Below, in pieces: positions 15,913 through 24,409 of a stretch of DNA of 64,000 nucleotides. Position numbers and translations under genes: made by a program. This DNA comes from CAISCU01 sp943361925. GTDB taxonomy: Bacteria; Bacteroidota; Bacteroidia; UKL13-3. Location of the stretch: the NCBI GenBank assembly GCA_943361925.1, contig CALRIT020000008.1, positions 1 through 64,000 on the forward strand, given 5' to 3'. The notes beneath the pieces were generated by a model, which saw nothing but the letters and a program-made list of their open reading frames with translations, was not told the origin of the DNA and did not search any database. Numbering within the stretch: the first letter of the stretch is position 1; every line of letters begins with the position of its first letter.

Positions 15913-16152
15913 TTATGATTTTAGCTTCTTAATCCAAGCATTTCTTTGGTTCTTGAATGAATGGTAGTCAGCAAATCGAGGTTTGCCAAAATAGGTTTCA
16001 TAAGTTTCATTTAGGAAATCAAATGCATCTTCGCACTTATCAAACCTGGTGCATTGGTGGTAGAATTCTGCAATAAAACCATTCAGGCTGTTAAGCTTTA
16101 GAATTTCCTCTGGATATGGCTTTGCATCCATAATTGTCTTTTCTGTGATCAC
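15913..16152 (-). CDS. hypothetical 79-residue phage protein
   Basis: A small helical protein (MITEKTIMDAKPYPEEILKL...) located between the terminase large subunit and portal. It contains paired aromatic/charged stretches (YHQCTRFDKCEDAFDFLNET) and a basic end (QRNAWIKKLKS). No family is recognised. The position suggests a packaging accessory protein, which is only an inference. Confidence 0.5.
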   Translation of the reverse strand: MITEKTIMDAKPYPEEILKLNSLNGFIAEFYHQCTRFDKCEDAFDFLNETYETYFGKPRFADYHSFKNQRNAWIKKLKS

Positions 16153-16186
16153 TTTTCATGGCAATTTTGATTAATAGATGTAAGCA

Positions 16187-17863
16187 TTATAGTGTTCTCA
16201 CTCCCCGTTCGCTGTATACGGAGGTATTGTTAACACCTTCAAGTTTTAATTGTAAATATCCACCCATAGCATTAATGGTTGCTATAATACCGTCAATTTT
16301 ATTAGCTGATTTTCCTCTATGTGGTTTGATGTTCTCATTGGCATCAACATAAATCACAACATTTGAAAGCATCCAAGATGTGACCAGGTTTCCATCATGA
16401 AGAAATTTGCCAGACATGACAAGCTTTTCAAATTCCTTAGTTGGTTGAGACATGTAATTAATTCCTTGGGGGAATTTATTCATAGGTAAACCGGCACCAA
16501 CAAAGTTTGTAACAATCTCAGATGAATTATGTGGGTCATAACTCACAGCAATCATTGTTACTTTTTTGCTTAATTCAAGTATATCATTTTCAATATACTT
16601 GTAATCAACTACGTTACCAGGAGTGATTTGAATAAATCCAAGTTCTTCCCACAACCTAAACTTTAAATTGTCTTTTCTTGTTCTTTCCTCCATCGATTCT
16701 TCCGGGATGTAATAATTCCAGAAGTTGGTGAAGCTACCATCACCATTTTCGAACATGAATGCAACAGCCGTGAAATCTCGACTGGATGCCAAGTCAATTC
16801 CGACATAGCACGGTTTACCATAATACTCTTGAATTTTGATTTCACGCGAATTCTTCTGCCAGACTTCGTAAGGTATCCATGTTTTATCCGCATCAGTCCA
16901 AATATTAAGATGTTTTGTTTTAAAAGAAGCCTGAAATGAAGGTTTTTGGATGGCTTCATACAGCTTTTCCAGCACATTGTCAGGTATAACAGACACGCCA
17001 TAGTTAGGATTTGCCTTAATTAATGACTTAGGATCGCGCCAATCGTCACCTTCATCAAGTCCATAAATCATGATGAAGTGGTTTTCTTCTGTTAAAATGC
17101 CATCCAGAATCTTCTTACAATCCTTGATATGGTCGTAATACGGGCGGTTTTTATCCAATCCCGATGTAGAAATGCTAATAAAAAGCGGCTGATCCTTTCC
17201 CGCTTGACCTGTAATAAGGTTGTCTTTTAACTCAGTATCTTTTTGCTCATGTTCTTCATCGTATACAGCAAGTGAGGTTCCACCTCCTTCAATCCCTCCC
17301 GCTTCAGATGAAATTGCTTTAATAGAAGAATTGTTATTTTCATAAAATAATCCGGATTGTAATGGTTCAATAATTTCCTGCAGGGGTTTGCACAACCTAA
17401 TCATTGTTTTTGCAGCCTTGAAACAAATACCAGCCTGATTTCGAGATGTAGCCGCGATATAAATCTCCGCTCCAAATTCATCATCAAGAATTGTATGAGC
17501 TAAAGCAATGGCCGCAATTAATTCAGTCTTACCATTCTTTTTTGGGACCGATATTGTAACCTTATTGAATTTCCTATACCCATCCTTTTTTTTATGCCAC
17601 CCATAAATGTTCCATATAATGAACAATTGCCAAGGTTCAAGCTTCAATGGAACACCCGCAAGTCTACCTTTTGTAAGCGGCATCTGTTGAATGAAGTCAA
17701 TATATGCCTGGGCAATTTCTTCATCAATGTAATAATCCTTTGAATTTTCCCGATCGTAAATGTATCGCTTACAAGTTTGGATGATTTCCTTACATACAGG
17801 AATTTTTCCAGAAACTACATCATAAGCATATTTTTCAGCAGCATGTATTTTTCTCTTAACCAT
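16187..17863 (-). CDS. terL: terminase large subunit
   Basis: A 558-residue packaging ATPase/nuclease. The ATPase part shows a Walker A-like VPKKNGKTELIAAIA (near residue 110) and Walker B with catalytic acid LAVYDEEHEQ (near 200). The RNase H-like nuclease begins with YVGIDLASSRDFTAV (near 340) and has further acidic residues later, including ENIKPHRGKSANKIDGI near the end. It belongs to the HK97/P27-associated terminase group. Its ATG overlaps the end of the small subunit gene by 8 nt. Confidence 0.95.
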   Translation of the reverse strand: MVKRKIHAAEKYAYDVVSGKIPVCKEIIQTCKRYIYDRENSKDYYIDEEIAQAYIDFIQQMPLTKGRLAGVPLKLEPWQLFIIWNIYGWHKKKDGYRKFNKVTISVPKKNGKTELIAAIALAHTILDDEFGAEIYIAATSRNQAGICFKAAKTMIRLCKPLQEIIEPLQSGLFYENNNSSIKAISSEAGGIEGGGTSLAVYDEEHEQKDTELKDNLITGQAGKDQPLFISISTSGLDKNRPYYDHIKDCKKILDGILTEENHFIMIYGLDEGDDWRDPKSLIKANPNYGVSVIPDNVLEKLYEAIQKPSFQASFKTKHLNIWTDADKTWIPYEVWQKNSREIKIQEYYGKPCYVGIDLASSRDFTAVAFMFENGDGSFTNFWNYYIPEESMEERTRKDNLKFRLWEELGFIQITPGNVVDYKYIENDILELSKKVTMIAVSYDPHNSSEIVTNFVGAGLPMNKFPQGINYMSQPTKEFEKLVMSGKFLHDGNLVTSWMLSNVVIYVDANENIKPHRGKSANKIDGIIATINAMGGYLQLKLEGVNNTSVYSERGVRTL

Positions 17864-18350
17864 GCTTTGCTGCTTTCCGTGGGACCAGTTTTAAAATTGG
17901 GTTACCCTCATCTTTCTTTTCAGTTTTCTCAGCAGAAACGCGAGTCCTTGCACTTGGAGTGATTCCAAAACTCGCGGCAATTTTCATTGCTTGACCTAAA
18001 GCTGTATTGCCATCAGATACGGCTGGATGTGGTTGCTTATAACCAGATTTAGTTTCTAAAACTCTGCCCTCTTTTTTCAAAGTTTGCTGAGATTCATAGT
18101 AAACACCCATCTGTTGACAGTATGTAATGAATAGAGAAAGGTCGATTGTGGCAAGTAAATTATCTTGAATCAGAATATTTCCAACAGTTAAATATTCAGC
18201 TTTCGCCCACTTGTTTAAAAACACCGGTGGCTTTGGAAGCTCAGTAAAAGTTTTAGGAGAATACTCATCTTTTGCAGACCTACAAGCCTGAAAAGTGCCC
18301 TTTTTCTTTTTAATCGAAGTTGGAAGTGGTTTTGGACCTCTCAAACCCAT
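17856..18350 (-). CDS. terS: terminase small subunit, P27 family
   Basis: A 164-residue P27-type small terminase: MGLRGPKPLPTSIKKKKGTF at the start, PPVFLNKWAKAEYL, the helical region with LFITYCQQMGVYYE, and the diagnostic FGITPSARTRV near residue 130. It recognises the packaging site and regulates the large subunit. The neighbouring HNH gene suggests cos-type packaging, as in HK97. Confidence 0.93.
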   Translation of the reverse strand: MGLRGPKPLPTSIKKKKGTFQACRSAKDEYSPKTFTELPKPPVFLNKWAKAEYLTVGNILIQDNLLATIDLSLFITYCQQMGVYYESQQTLKKEGRVLETKSGYKQPHPAVSDGNTALGQAMKIAASFGITPSARTRVSAEKTEKKDEGNPILKLVPRKAAKHG

Positions 18351-18411
18351 TCAATACCCCTTTCTTGAAAACTTGCATTCACACACACTTACATACCTGT
18401 ACGGTTACAAG

Positions 18412-18795
18412 TCAAAAACCCCAAAAGTTTTTGACCCCTACCCCCCTCTTGGATGTAACGTATGTTTTTAAATCTGTTAAGCTGTTGCATTTCCCTTCGT
18501 AAGAAGACTTCGTATTGTGATGGCGTGTGCAGATACCCTGCAAGTTAATTAAGTCCCAGATTGAGCCGCCTAACTCAATTGGAATAATATGGTCAACTAC
18601 TTCTGAATTGCCAATGGTTTTGTCTTCCTGGCAAAACTTACAGAATGGTTGTTCTTCTAAAACTTGTAGCCTTAATGCCCTCCAACGTGGGCTGTCATAC
18701 ACCGCAGCGTTAGGTCCTTTGCTCCACCTTTCTTTCTTCTTAGGTGGATTGCTTAAGGCAAAGAATGAATGTCGTGCTTTAGGTATTGATGGCAT
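18412..18795 (-). CDS. HNH endonuclease, packaging-associated
   Basis: A 127-residue HNH nuclease with a complete motif: SPRWRALRLQVLEEQPFCKF, CKFCQED (zinc Cys pair), VVDHIIPIELGG (first His), INLQGICTRHHNTKSS (Asn, then CxxHH). HNH proteins of this kind sit beside terminases in cos phages and are needed for specific cos cleavage in HK97-like systems. It starts 61 nt upstream of the terminase small subunit. Confidence 0.92.
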   Translation of the reverse strand: MPSIPKARHSFFALSNPPKKKERWSKGPNAAVYDSPRWRALRLQVLEEQPFCKFCQEDKTIGNSEVVDHIIPIELGGSIWDLINLQGICTRHHNTKSSYEGKCNSLTDLKTYVTSKRGVGVKNFWGF

Positions 18796-19030
18796 CAGAC
18801 TTTAGATTGTTAAGTACTATCAATTGTTCTGGTATAACTAAACGTAATTCATATCCAACTCTTGTAAGTAGCTTGAAGGCTTCATCAAATTTAATATCTT
18901 TCTTTGAGCTTTTAATCCTCCACCATCTGTGATAGGTTATAATTCCTTCTACTAATGCAGCATCAGTTAAGCCAAGCTTAAGCTGTCTGTTTATAATTGT
19001 CTCAACTACTATTACAGATTCATTACTCAC
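18779..19030 (-). CDS. small protein resembling XRE-type HTH regulators
   Basis: An 83-residue protein whose middle (KLGLTDAALVEGIITYHRWW) and end (KFDEAFKLLTRVGYELRLVI) resemble the helix-turn-helix and following helix of XRE/Cro-like proteins, although the recognition-helix region is atypical. It overlaps the HNH gene by 17 nt and lies just downstream of the integrase. It could regulate late genes or the integrase. Confidence in a DNA-binding role is low to moderate. Confidence 0.45.
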   Translation of the reverse strand: MSNESVIVVETIINRQLKLGLTDAALVEGIITYHRWWRIKSSKKDIKFDEAFKLLTRVGYELRLVIPEQLIVLNNLKSDAINT

Positions 19031-19038
19031 TATACAAT

Positions 19039-19054
19039 ATTTAAATATTTAAAT
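19039..19054. promoter_or_regulatory. perfect 16-bp AT palindrome before the HTH-like gene
   Basis: ATTTAAATATTTAAAT is a perfect palindrome 9 bp upstream of the ATG at 19030, in the 43-bp gap after the integrase gene. It could be an operator for the small HTH-like protein. AT-rich palindromes also arise by chance in this genome, so this is tentative. Confidence 0.3.
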
Positions 19055-19073
19055 AGAATGAGGCAAATGTATT

Positions 19074-20324
19074 TTAATTTGCAATAGAGTTAATTAACAA
19101 CTTATTCTCATTACTGATACGCTTAAGATATTCATCGCGGGTAATCTCACCAATAACTAACATGTTAGCTGCATCTATAATGTGCTGCTTATAATCATCG
19201 GCATAGATAGAATGTGAGCTGCTTAGGTCCCTATGTCCAACCGCCTGCTTACGAATATCCTCATCAATATACAATCGTTTAGCAATAGTAATCCATGAAT
19301 GGCGTAACCACTTAGTTGTCATATCTGCATTGATTCCAAGTGATTGAGCGGCCTGTTTAATATACTTGTTTTGCTCCTTTACTTTCCTTTGGTACATCTC
19401 AATGTCTTCAAAGTCAGTAATAATCCCATCAATTATAGGGAGTATCTTATTTGACTTACCATCCCAATACTTAGATATAATTGAATGAATCTTTGGGCTG
19501 ATAAATACCTTAACCGGTTGCTTAGTTTTAGCACGATTAAATACCAGGTAATTGTCTTTGAAATTAAACAGACTCAGATTAGCTAAGTCGATAAAGTCTG
19601 ATCCCTGCAAATAGAAACCAATCAACCAGAAGTCAACCGCTTTCTGAATTTTAGGATTATCAAATCTTCCATCTTCCAACTTCTGAATATCATCGGCCGA
19701 TATATTTCGCGGCATTGTTCTGGTTAGTTTAGGGATTAACCCTTGTTGGAAAGGGTATTTAAATGCAGTCTCAAACAATTCCCTTTTAGTTGCCTCACGA
19801 TACATGGCTCGAATTGCCCTTATATAGTTGCTAATTGAATTAGGAGAAACCCCTTCCTTTTCTTTTTGCAGTCGGAACGATAGCATAAGATTATATGATA
19901 TCTCAGATAACTCAATATCATTTCCATTATTAAAGTTCAGAAATTGTTCCAGTGCAATCTTATACCATCGAGCGTTGCCAGGTTGTTTCTTCTGCAATAA
20001 TTCTTCTATGAGCTGATTTCCAAAATGAAGTACAGTACTTTCATTTGATTTGCCAATCAAAGCCTTTTCGACATAAGCCTTAGCACCATTAGCACCAAGT
20101 TTATAGCGATAAGCTTCCAACATAATTGCTTCCAGACTATCAGTAATTGAATCAATGTACTTTTTCAGGGACCTGTAATTTGGGTGAGATGGTTTGGGCA
20201 TGTTCGCTTCCTCTGACCAATGACTCAAATCAATATATGGTGGAAGAAATATGTATCTCTGAACCCGGTTAATTGTGATCCTGATACACAACCTTTCTTT
20301 ATGAATTACAATCTTGTGACTCAT
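19074..20324 (-). CDS. int: tyrosine recombinase (phage integrase)
   Basis: A 416-residue integrase of the Bacteroidota phage type. It has an N-terminal arm-binding region, a SAM-like core-binding domain (about 110-210, ISYNLMLSFRLQKEKEGVSP) and a C-terminal catalytic domain. The second catalytic arginine is in KWLRHSWITIAKRL, the later His in AVGHRDLSSSHS, and the nucleophile Tyr is probably in SIYADDY. At the position where the first catalytic Arg normally stands, the sequence reads FYLQGSDFIDLANL, with Gln. The gene starts 133 bp from the tRNA-Val 3' end, so it likely recombined there. Confidence 0.92.
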   Translation of the reverse strand: MSHKIVIHKERLCIRITINRVQRYIFLPPYIDLSHWSEEANMPKPSHPNYRSLKKYIDSITDSLEAIMLEAYRYKLGANGAKAYVEKALIGKSNESTVLHFGNQLIEELLQKKQPGNARWYKIALEQFLNFNNGNDIELSEISYNLMLSFRLQKEKEGVSPNSISNYIRAIRAMYREATKRELFETAFKYPFQQGLIPKLTRTMPRNISADDIQKLEDGRFDNPKIQKAVDFWLIGFYLQGSDFIDLANLSLFNFKDNYLVFNRAKTKQPVKVFISPKIHSIISKYWDGKSNKILPIIDGIITDFEDIEMYQRKVKEQNKYIKQAAQSLGINADMTTKWLRHSWITIAKRLYIDEDIRKQAVGHRDLSSSHSIYADDYKQHIIDAANMLVIGEITRDEYLKRISNENKLLINSIAN

Positions 20325-20339
20325 AAGCTAAATTCAATT

Positions 20340-20361
20340 AGGTAATACATAGGTAATACAT
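20340..20361. repeat. tandem 11-bp repeat, possible integrase arm sites
   Basis: AGGTAATACAT occurs twice head to tail, 16 bp upstream of the integrase start and about 95 bp from the tRNA 3' end. Paired short direct repeats between int and the attachment core are typical of arm-type integrase or excisionase sites. This is inference from position. Confidence 0.4.
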
Positions 20362-20415
20362 TTACATTATTCATTAGCATTTATTAACCTTTAATACAAA
20401 AACCATCAATAACGA

Positions 20416-20449
20416 CAAAAACCCGCCAATCGTGAGATTGACGGGTTTT
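20416..20449 (-). terminator. terminator downstream of tRNA-Val
   Basis: An inverted repeat (ACCCG.CAATC with GATTG.CGGGT, one mismatch) has a T-run on the minus strand, 8 nt after the tRNA-Val 3' end. If the attachment core lies in the tRNA end, this hairpin was brought in or rebuilt by the prophage. Confidence 0.8.
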
Positions 20450-20456
20450 ATTGTTG

Positions 20457-20531
20457 TGGAGGCACATGGATTCGAACCAAGGACCCTCTGCTTGTAAGGC
20501 AGATGCTCTGAACCAGCTGAGCTATGCCTCC
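20457..20531 (-). tRNA. tRNA-Val (TAC), probable attachment site
   Basis: A 75-nt cloverleaf: acceptor GGAGGCA/TGCCTCC, D arm GCTCAGCTGGTTCAGAGC, anticodon stem CTGCC loop TTACAAG with anticodon TAC, T arm with TTCGAAT. CCA is not encoded, unlike the phage tRNA. The 3' end faces the integrase, so the tRNA is the likely attB; integration leaves the gene intact. Confidence 0.95.
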
Positions 20532-21070
20532 CTTCCCTTAGGGGAGTGCAAAGATAGATAATGTTTCCAAAAAACAAATCTTAACTCAATATATTTTCAA
20601 AAAACATAAAATAAATATGCTTAGTATTTAGTTTTCAGAGAATTAAATTTTAAAAAATAAAACAAGTTTTTTTAGGATGAGTTAGAAAAAGAACGATTAT
20701 TAGTTGGAGTTAAAAAACAACAATAGAAAATTGAATGAAATATGTTCTTTAAAAGCACGAAAGCTTAAAGAGCATTTTAATTAAGGAATAAAATTCAACA
20801 AAAAGGACACTTAAAGACAATAAGGCTAAAAATGTAGCATGTTGATTAAATGAAACAGACCTTTTAACGTGCAGATAAAATAATGTTAAACTATAATAAA
20901 ACAATTATGAGCTTTGAAATAAAAACAGGCTTTCTATTTCAGGAATAGTTAAAGATGGCCAAAACCAGAAGATAAAATAAAGTAAACACTTGGCCTATCT
21001 ATTGAAAATTCTAAGACAAGTAGGTAATAAAAATCTGAATTGGATAAAAATTGAAATTAGGTAATTAGGC
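20532..21070. other. AT-rich intergenic region without recognised genes
   Basis: About 540 bases between tRNA-Val and the gldN terminator. The sequence is very AT-rich with many short A and T runs. No coding frame with a plausible product, tRNA or clear hairpin was seen. It should contain the promoter of tRNA-Val. Confidence 0.6.
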
Positions 21071-21072
21071 AT

Positions 21073-21096
21073 AAAAAAAGGGGCCTAAGCCCCTTT
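21073..21096 (-). terminator. terminator of the gldKLMN operon
   Basis: An 8-bp stem (AAAGGGGC / GCCCCTTT, loop CTAA), followed on the minus strand by a run of seven T, lies 13 bp after the gldN stop codon. Confidence 0.92.
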
Positions 21097-21108
21097 CAAA
21101 TATTTCTA

Positions 21109-21954
21109 CTAGTATTCCCAGTAATCATGTTCTTTTTCGAATAGTTCCTGTTTGATTTTTTCACCTTCTAATAAAGCAGCTACTCCATTGTCTTTGAAAG
21201 CATCATACTCTTTGATATACATATCTTGTTGGTTAGCTTCTTTAACGATATAGCTAGTAAACAATCTGTTTTCAAACCAATCGTCGTAAGTTAATCTAGC
21301 TGCATCATTTTGACGATTAAATATTTCATAATTAACCATGATGTGTCTCAAATCAGCTTCACCACTACCATCTTTTGCATGGTATTTCAATACACATAAA
21401 TCTTGTTCACCTAAGTCAACTCCTTTAATTCTCACATTGTAACGAGGAGCGATTGAAACGATTCTAACATACATTTGAGAATGTTTTTTATCGAACAACC
21501 AATCTTCTACAATTCTGAATTTTTGAATACGTAATTCAGGAATCATCGGACTGATAATAGTATCAGTTCTAGTCAAAGAAGGATCATTAGGATCGATTGG
21601 AACTTCGATATAATCGGTATCAGTACCTAGAGTCAAAAAATATTCAATTGACATTTGAGAAGACAAAGAATCATCTCTGTAAGGAATGATTTTTCCTTCT
21701 TTGATATTGTTATAAAGAACAACACTAAGAGGATTTTTAGGCCAAGCCATTGGCTGGTTTTGTTTCTCTCTTGTGTCAACTATTCTCACAACTCTCTTTG
21801 CGAAAAACACATCAGCTTCACGCAAATATGGCCATGGAATAACTTTCCTTTCAGTTACAGCCTGACGATTGTATATGAAATCATCATACACACCTTGAGC
21901 AAAACTTGCAAATGAAAGCATGCTAAACATCAGGATAATTATTGACTTCTTCAT
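21109..21954 (-). CDS. gldN: gliding motility/T9SS protein GldN
   Basis: A 281-residue periplasmic protein with a signal peptide (residues 1-19, ending SFAQG). The body has the GldN pattern (DDFIYNRQAVTERKVIPWPY, ADVFFAKRVVRIVDTREKQN). GldN works with GldK in a ring-like complex linked to the outer membrane and driven by GldLM, and is needed for type IX secretion and gliding. It is the last gene of gldKLMN, 40 nt after gldM, and ends at a strong terminator. Confidence 0.95.
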   Translation of the reverse strand: MKKSIIILMFSMLSFASFAQGVYDDFIYNRQAVTERKVIPWPYLREADVFFAKRVVRIVDTREKQNQPMAWPKNPLSVVLYNNIKEGKIIPYRDDSLSSQMSIEYFLTLGTDTDYIEVPIDPNDPSLTRTDTIISPMIPELRIQKFRIVEDWLFDKKHSQMYVRIVSIAPRYNVRIKGVDLGEQDLCVLKYHAKDGSGEADLRHIMVNYEIFNRQNDAARLTYDDWFENRLFTSYIVKEANQQDMYIKEYDAFKDNGVAALLEGEKIKQELFEKEHDYWEY

Positions 21955-21994
21955 TGTCTTTATTGAATAATTTTAAAACGCCTTTTACTTTTTC

Positions 21995-23530
21995 TTATTG
22001 TCTAACAGTTACTGTTAAAGATGAAGGCAATTGCACAGCACCAGCAGGACCTTGAGCACTAATACCAGTTAAAGTATAAGTATCACCAGGTTTTGCCATG
22101 TTTAATAATGCTTTTGCTTCACCTGAAATGTTTGTTCCATTACCAGGAGCAAATTTACCATCACCTCTTTTAGGTTGATAAATTAATGTCCATCTTAAAG
22201 TTGTGAAATTTACACCTTCAAATGCGAAATCTTTTAATGCTGTGATAACGAAGTTAGCAGCCTTGATTTCACCAGCCGAGTAAGATCCACTTTGGAAGAT
22301 AGAACCTAACTGAGGCATTGGTTTAGGGATTGGACGAACTCTGTATTTTTGGAAACCCATTACTTTACCATTAACTGTTGCGTTAATTGTAATTTCTCTT
22401 TGGGTACCATCAACTGTTAACAAAAATGTTCCATCTTGTCCACCAGATTTTAATTTACCACCAGCAGATGATGTAACAGTTACTTCACGAGATGAAACAC
22501 CCGGTACAGAAACTGAAATTGGATTTTCTAAACCAATATAAACTACATTCATTTTTGTTGCAGAAATTACTGCTAAAGGAGCTAGAGCAAAGAAAGAACC
22601 TTCTACTTCATCTCTTTTTGGTTTTCCTTGAGCATCCTGAGTAACAATTACTGCTTTGAATTTATTCTCACCTTCTCTGGTTGCTGTAACTTCATATTTA
22701 CCAACACCACCTTCAACTTTAACTCCAGAACCATTCACTGAGATATCAGGGTTTGTTCTTGAACTAGAAGCTGCTAAGAAGATATCAGCCGAATACTTGT
22801 TTCCTAAAGTGATGTAAGTACCATTATTAGGAATGATTTTAGCTTCCAATTTATCAATGATAAGAACATCATCTTTAATTGAACCTTTTAAAATATCTAA
22901 AACTTGCGCTTCAGTATTTTTGATATCATTTTGAGTTTTAGAAATCAAAGCTACAACTGCTGCTAAAGGAGTATGTTCAAACATTTCTGATTCCCAAGAT
23001 TGACCATCTTTAGGATCTTCAATGATTAAATCTGATTTTACTTCAGCTTGTTTTTCTTTAGGCAAAAGAGCTAATAATTTATTCTTGATATCAAGAATTT
23101 TAGCTTTAACTTCTTTTCCTTTTCCTTGATTAATCATCAAGTTAGCATGCTTTTCAATATTACTAGCTTGAGCAACTTCTTCTTCTGCTTTACCATCTTT
23201 ACGACCACCTGCTGCCTCAATTAATTGAGTTTTTAAATCAGCAAAATATTTAACACCTTCATCAGCTATTTTTTTCGCTTCTAAAGACTTATCATAAGCC
23301 TCTTTTCCTTTAGGGTCGCCAGGACTGATTTCCTTGTGGTATTTATCGATTGCCTTTAAAGTATTGATATTTTTCTTATCAATATTTTCTCCGGCACGAT
23401 CCATGCTTATTTCCACCATATGAAAGGCCTTCAGGATCTCAGCAGATACGTTCAATGCTAACAATGCTGTTAACACCAAATACATCATATTGATCATCTT
23501 CTGCCTAACGCTTACTTTACCTCCTGCCAT
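21995..23530 (-). CDS. gldM: T9SS motor/shaft protein GldM
   Basis: A 511-residue protein with one N-terminal transmembrane helix (residues about 12-32, INMMYLVLTALLALNVSAEI), a helical periplasmic region to about 225, and beta-sandwich domains to the C terminus ending SSLTVTVRQ. In known systems GldM dimers pass through GldL rings and transmit proton-driven rotation to GldKN. Length and order match the family (about 515 residues). Confidence 0.96.
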   Translation of the reverse strand: MAGGKVSVRQKMINMMYLVLTALLALNVSAEILKAFHMVEISMDRAGENIDKKNINTLKAIDKYHKEISPGDPKGKEAYDKSLEAKKIADEGVKYFADLKTQLIEAAGGRKDGKAEEEVAQASNIEKHANLMINQGKGKEVKAKILDIKNKLLALLPKEKQAEVKSDLIIEDPKDGQSWESEMFEHTPLAAVVALISKTQNDIKNTEAQVLDILKGSIKDDVLIIDKLEAKIIPNNGTYITLGNKYSADIFLAASSSRTNPDISVNGSGVKVEGGVGKYEVTATREGENKFKAVIVTQDAQGKPKRDEVEGSFFALAPLAVISATKMNVVYIGLENPISVSVPGVSSREVTVTSSAGGKLKSGGQDGTFLLTVDGTQREITINATVNGKVMGFQKYRVRPIPKPMPQLGSIFQSGSYSAGEIKAANFVITALKDFAFEGVNFTTLRWTLIYQPKRGDGKFAPGNGTNISGEAKALLNMAKPGDTYTLTGISAQGPAGAVQLPSSLTVTVRQ

Positions 23531-23572
23531 TTCTTAAATCTTAATTTTGTTTAAAGTTCGATAATGATTGAA

Positions 23573-24370
23573 TTAGTTGCTACGAACATTCATAGCTGCA
23601 AGCATATTGCCATAAACATTGTTTAAATTACCTAAGTTTTTAGATAATTTATCCATTTCAGCTTTAAAATGCTCAGCTTGATTGTTTGATTCATTTAAAG
23701 TATTAACAACTTTAGATAAACCACCAACAAACTCATTGATAGATTTCAAGTGATTGTTTGATTCAGAAATCTCTAATTCATATATAGAATTTAATGAAGA
23801 AAGATTTTTAGTCATTTTTTCGATTTGAGCACCATATTCTCTTGAACCTTCAGAAGCATTTACTAAACCTTCCATAGCATTTACAGCTTTAGAATATGAA
23901 GTATTGATGCCGGTTAAAGAATCAGCAGCTTGTTGTACATTTTTAGTGTAGCTTTCAGTTGCTGAAGCAGCTTTTGATAAATCTTTTAAATCTGTAACAT
24001 TATCGTTTAAAGCACGAATACCATTACCAAGACTAGAAATTAAATCCGGACCAATTTTAGCATCTTCCAACATTTTATCTAATTGTTGAGTTAAGCTTCC
24101 TTTGTTAGAAGTTGATTTCTTTTCTTTTGGCTCAAGACCAGCAAGTTCTGGATAAACTAATGTCCAATCTGGCTCTTGATGAGGTGGTTCGAATGCAGAG
24201 ATAAAGAAAATAACGGCTTCAGTTAGTAGTCCTACCATAAGCATTCCATCTGCACCAGGTAAGTGAAGAATTTTGAATAATGCACCAATGATAACGACTG
24301 CGGCACCAATACCGTAGGCTTTCGCCATAATTGACTTGAAAAGTTTACTTTCTAAAAAACTGTTTTTCAT
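23573..24370 (-). CDS. gldL: T9SS motor membrane protein GldL
   Basis: A 265-residue protein with two N-terminal transmembrane helices (about 17-36 and 42-60) and a long cytoplasmic coiled coil. Lys33 in LFKILHLPGA and Glu51 in GLLTEAVIFF occupy the conserved charged positions linked to proton movement in GldL. GldL pentamers form the stator around GldM helices. The gene is 42 nt upstream of gldM. Confidence 0.96.
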   Translation of the reverse strand: MKNSFLESKLFKSIMAKAYGIGAAVVIIGALFKILHLPGADGMLMVGLLTEAVIFFISAFEPPHQEPDWTLVYPELAGLEPKEKKSTSNKGSLTQQLDKMLEDAKIGPDLISSLGNGIRALNDNVTDLKDLSKAASATESYTKNVQQAADSLTGINTSYSKAVNAMEGLVNASEGSREYGAQIEKMTKNLSSLNSIYELEISESNNHLKSINEFVGGLSKVVNTLNESNNQAEHFKAEMDKLSKNLGNLNNVYGNMLAAMNVRSN

Positions 24371-24409
24371 CTGCTTGTTTTGTTTAAGTGTTATTTAAAA
24401 TTTGTTTGA

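Larger units (their letters stand above)
1..20456. mobile_element. HK97-type siphovirus prophage, right-hand part
   Basis: A continuous block of phage genes runs leftward from an integrase next to tRNA-Val through packaging, head, tail and lysis genes. The order (terminase, portal, protease, capsid, connectors, tail tube, chaperone pair, tape measure, baseplate, lysis) is the usual order of HK97-like siphoviruses. The right boundary is inferred to lie at the 3' end of the tRNA-Val gene near 20,457. The left boundary, and the replication and lysogeny genes, are outside the window. No structural gene in view is visibly broken, so the element may be intact. The exact attachment core cannot be defined without the other end. 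Confidence 0.9.

Noticed and set aside
20374..20577. 67-residue frame on the minus strand across tRNA-Val
   Set aside because: It runs through the tRNA and its terminator; the peptide is the translated tRNA and has no independent support.
20580..21070. Possible toxin-antitoxin or small RNA gene between tRNA-Val and gldN
   Set aside because: No frame with a plausible product and no strong hairpin was visible in this AT-rich stretch.
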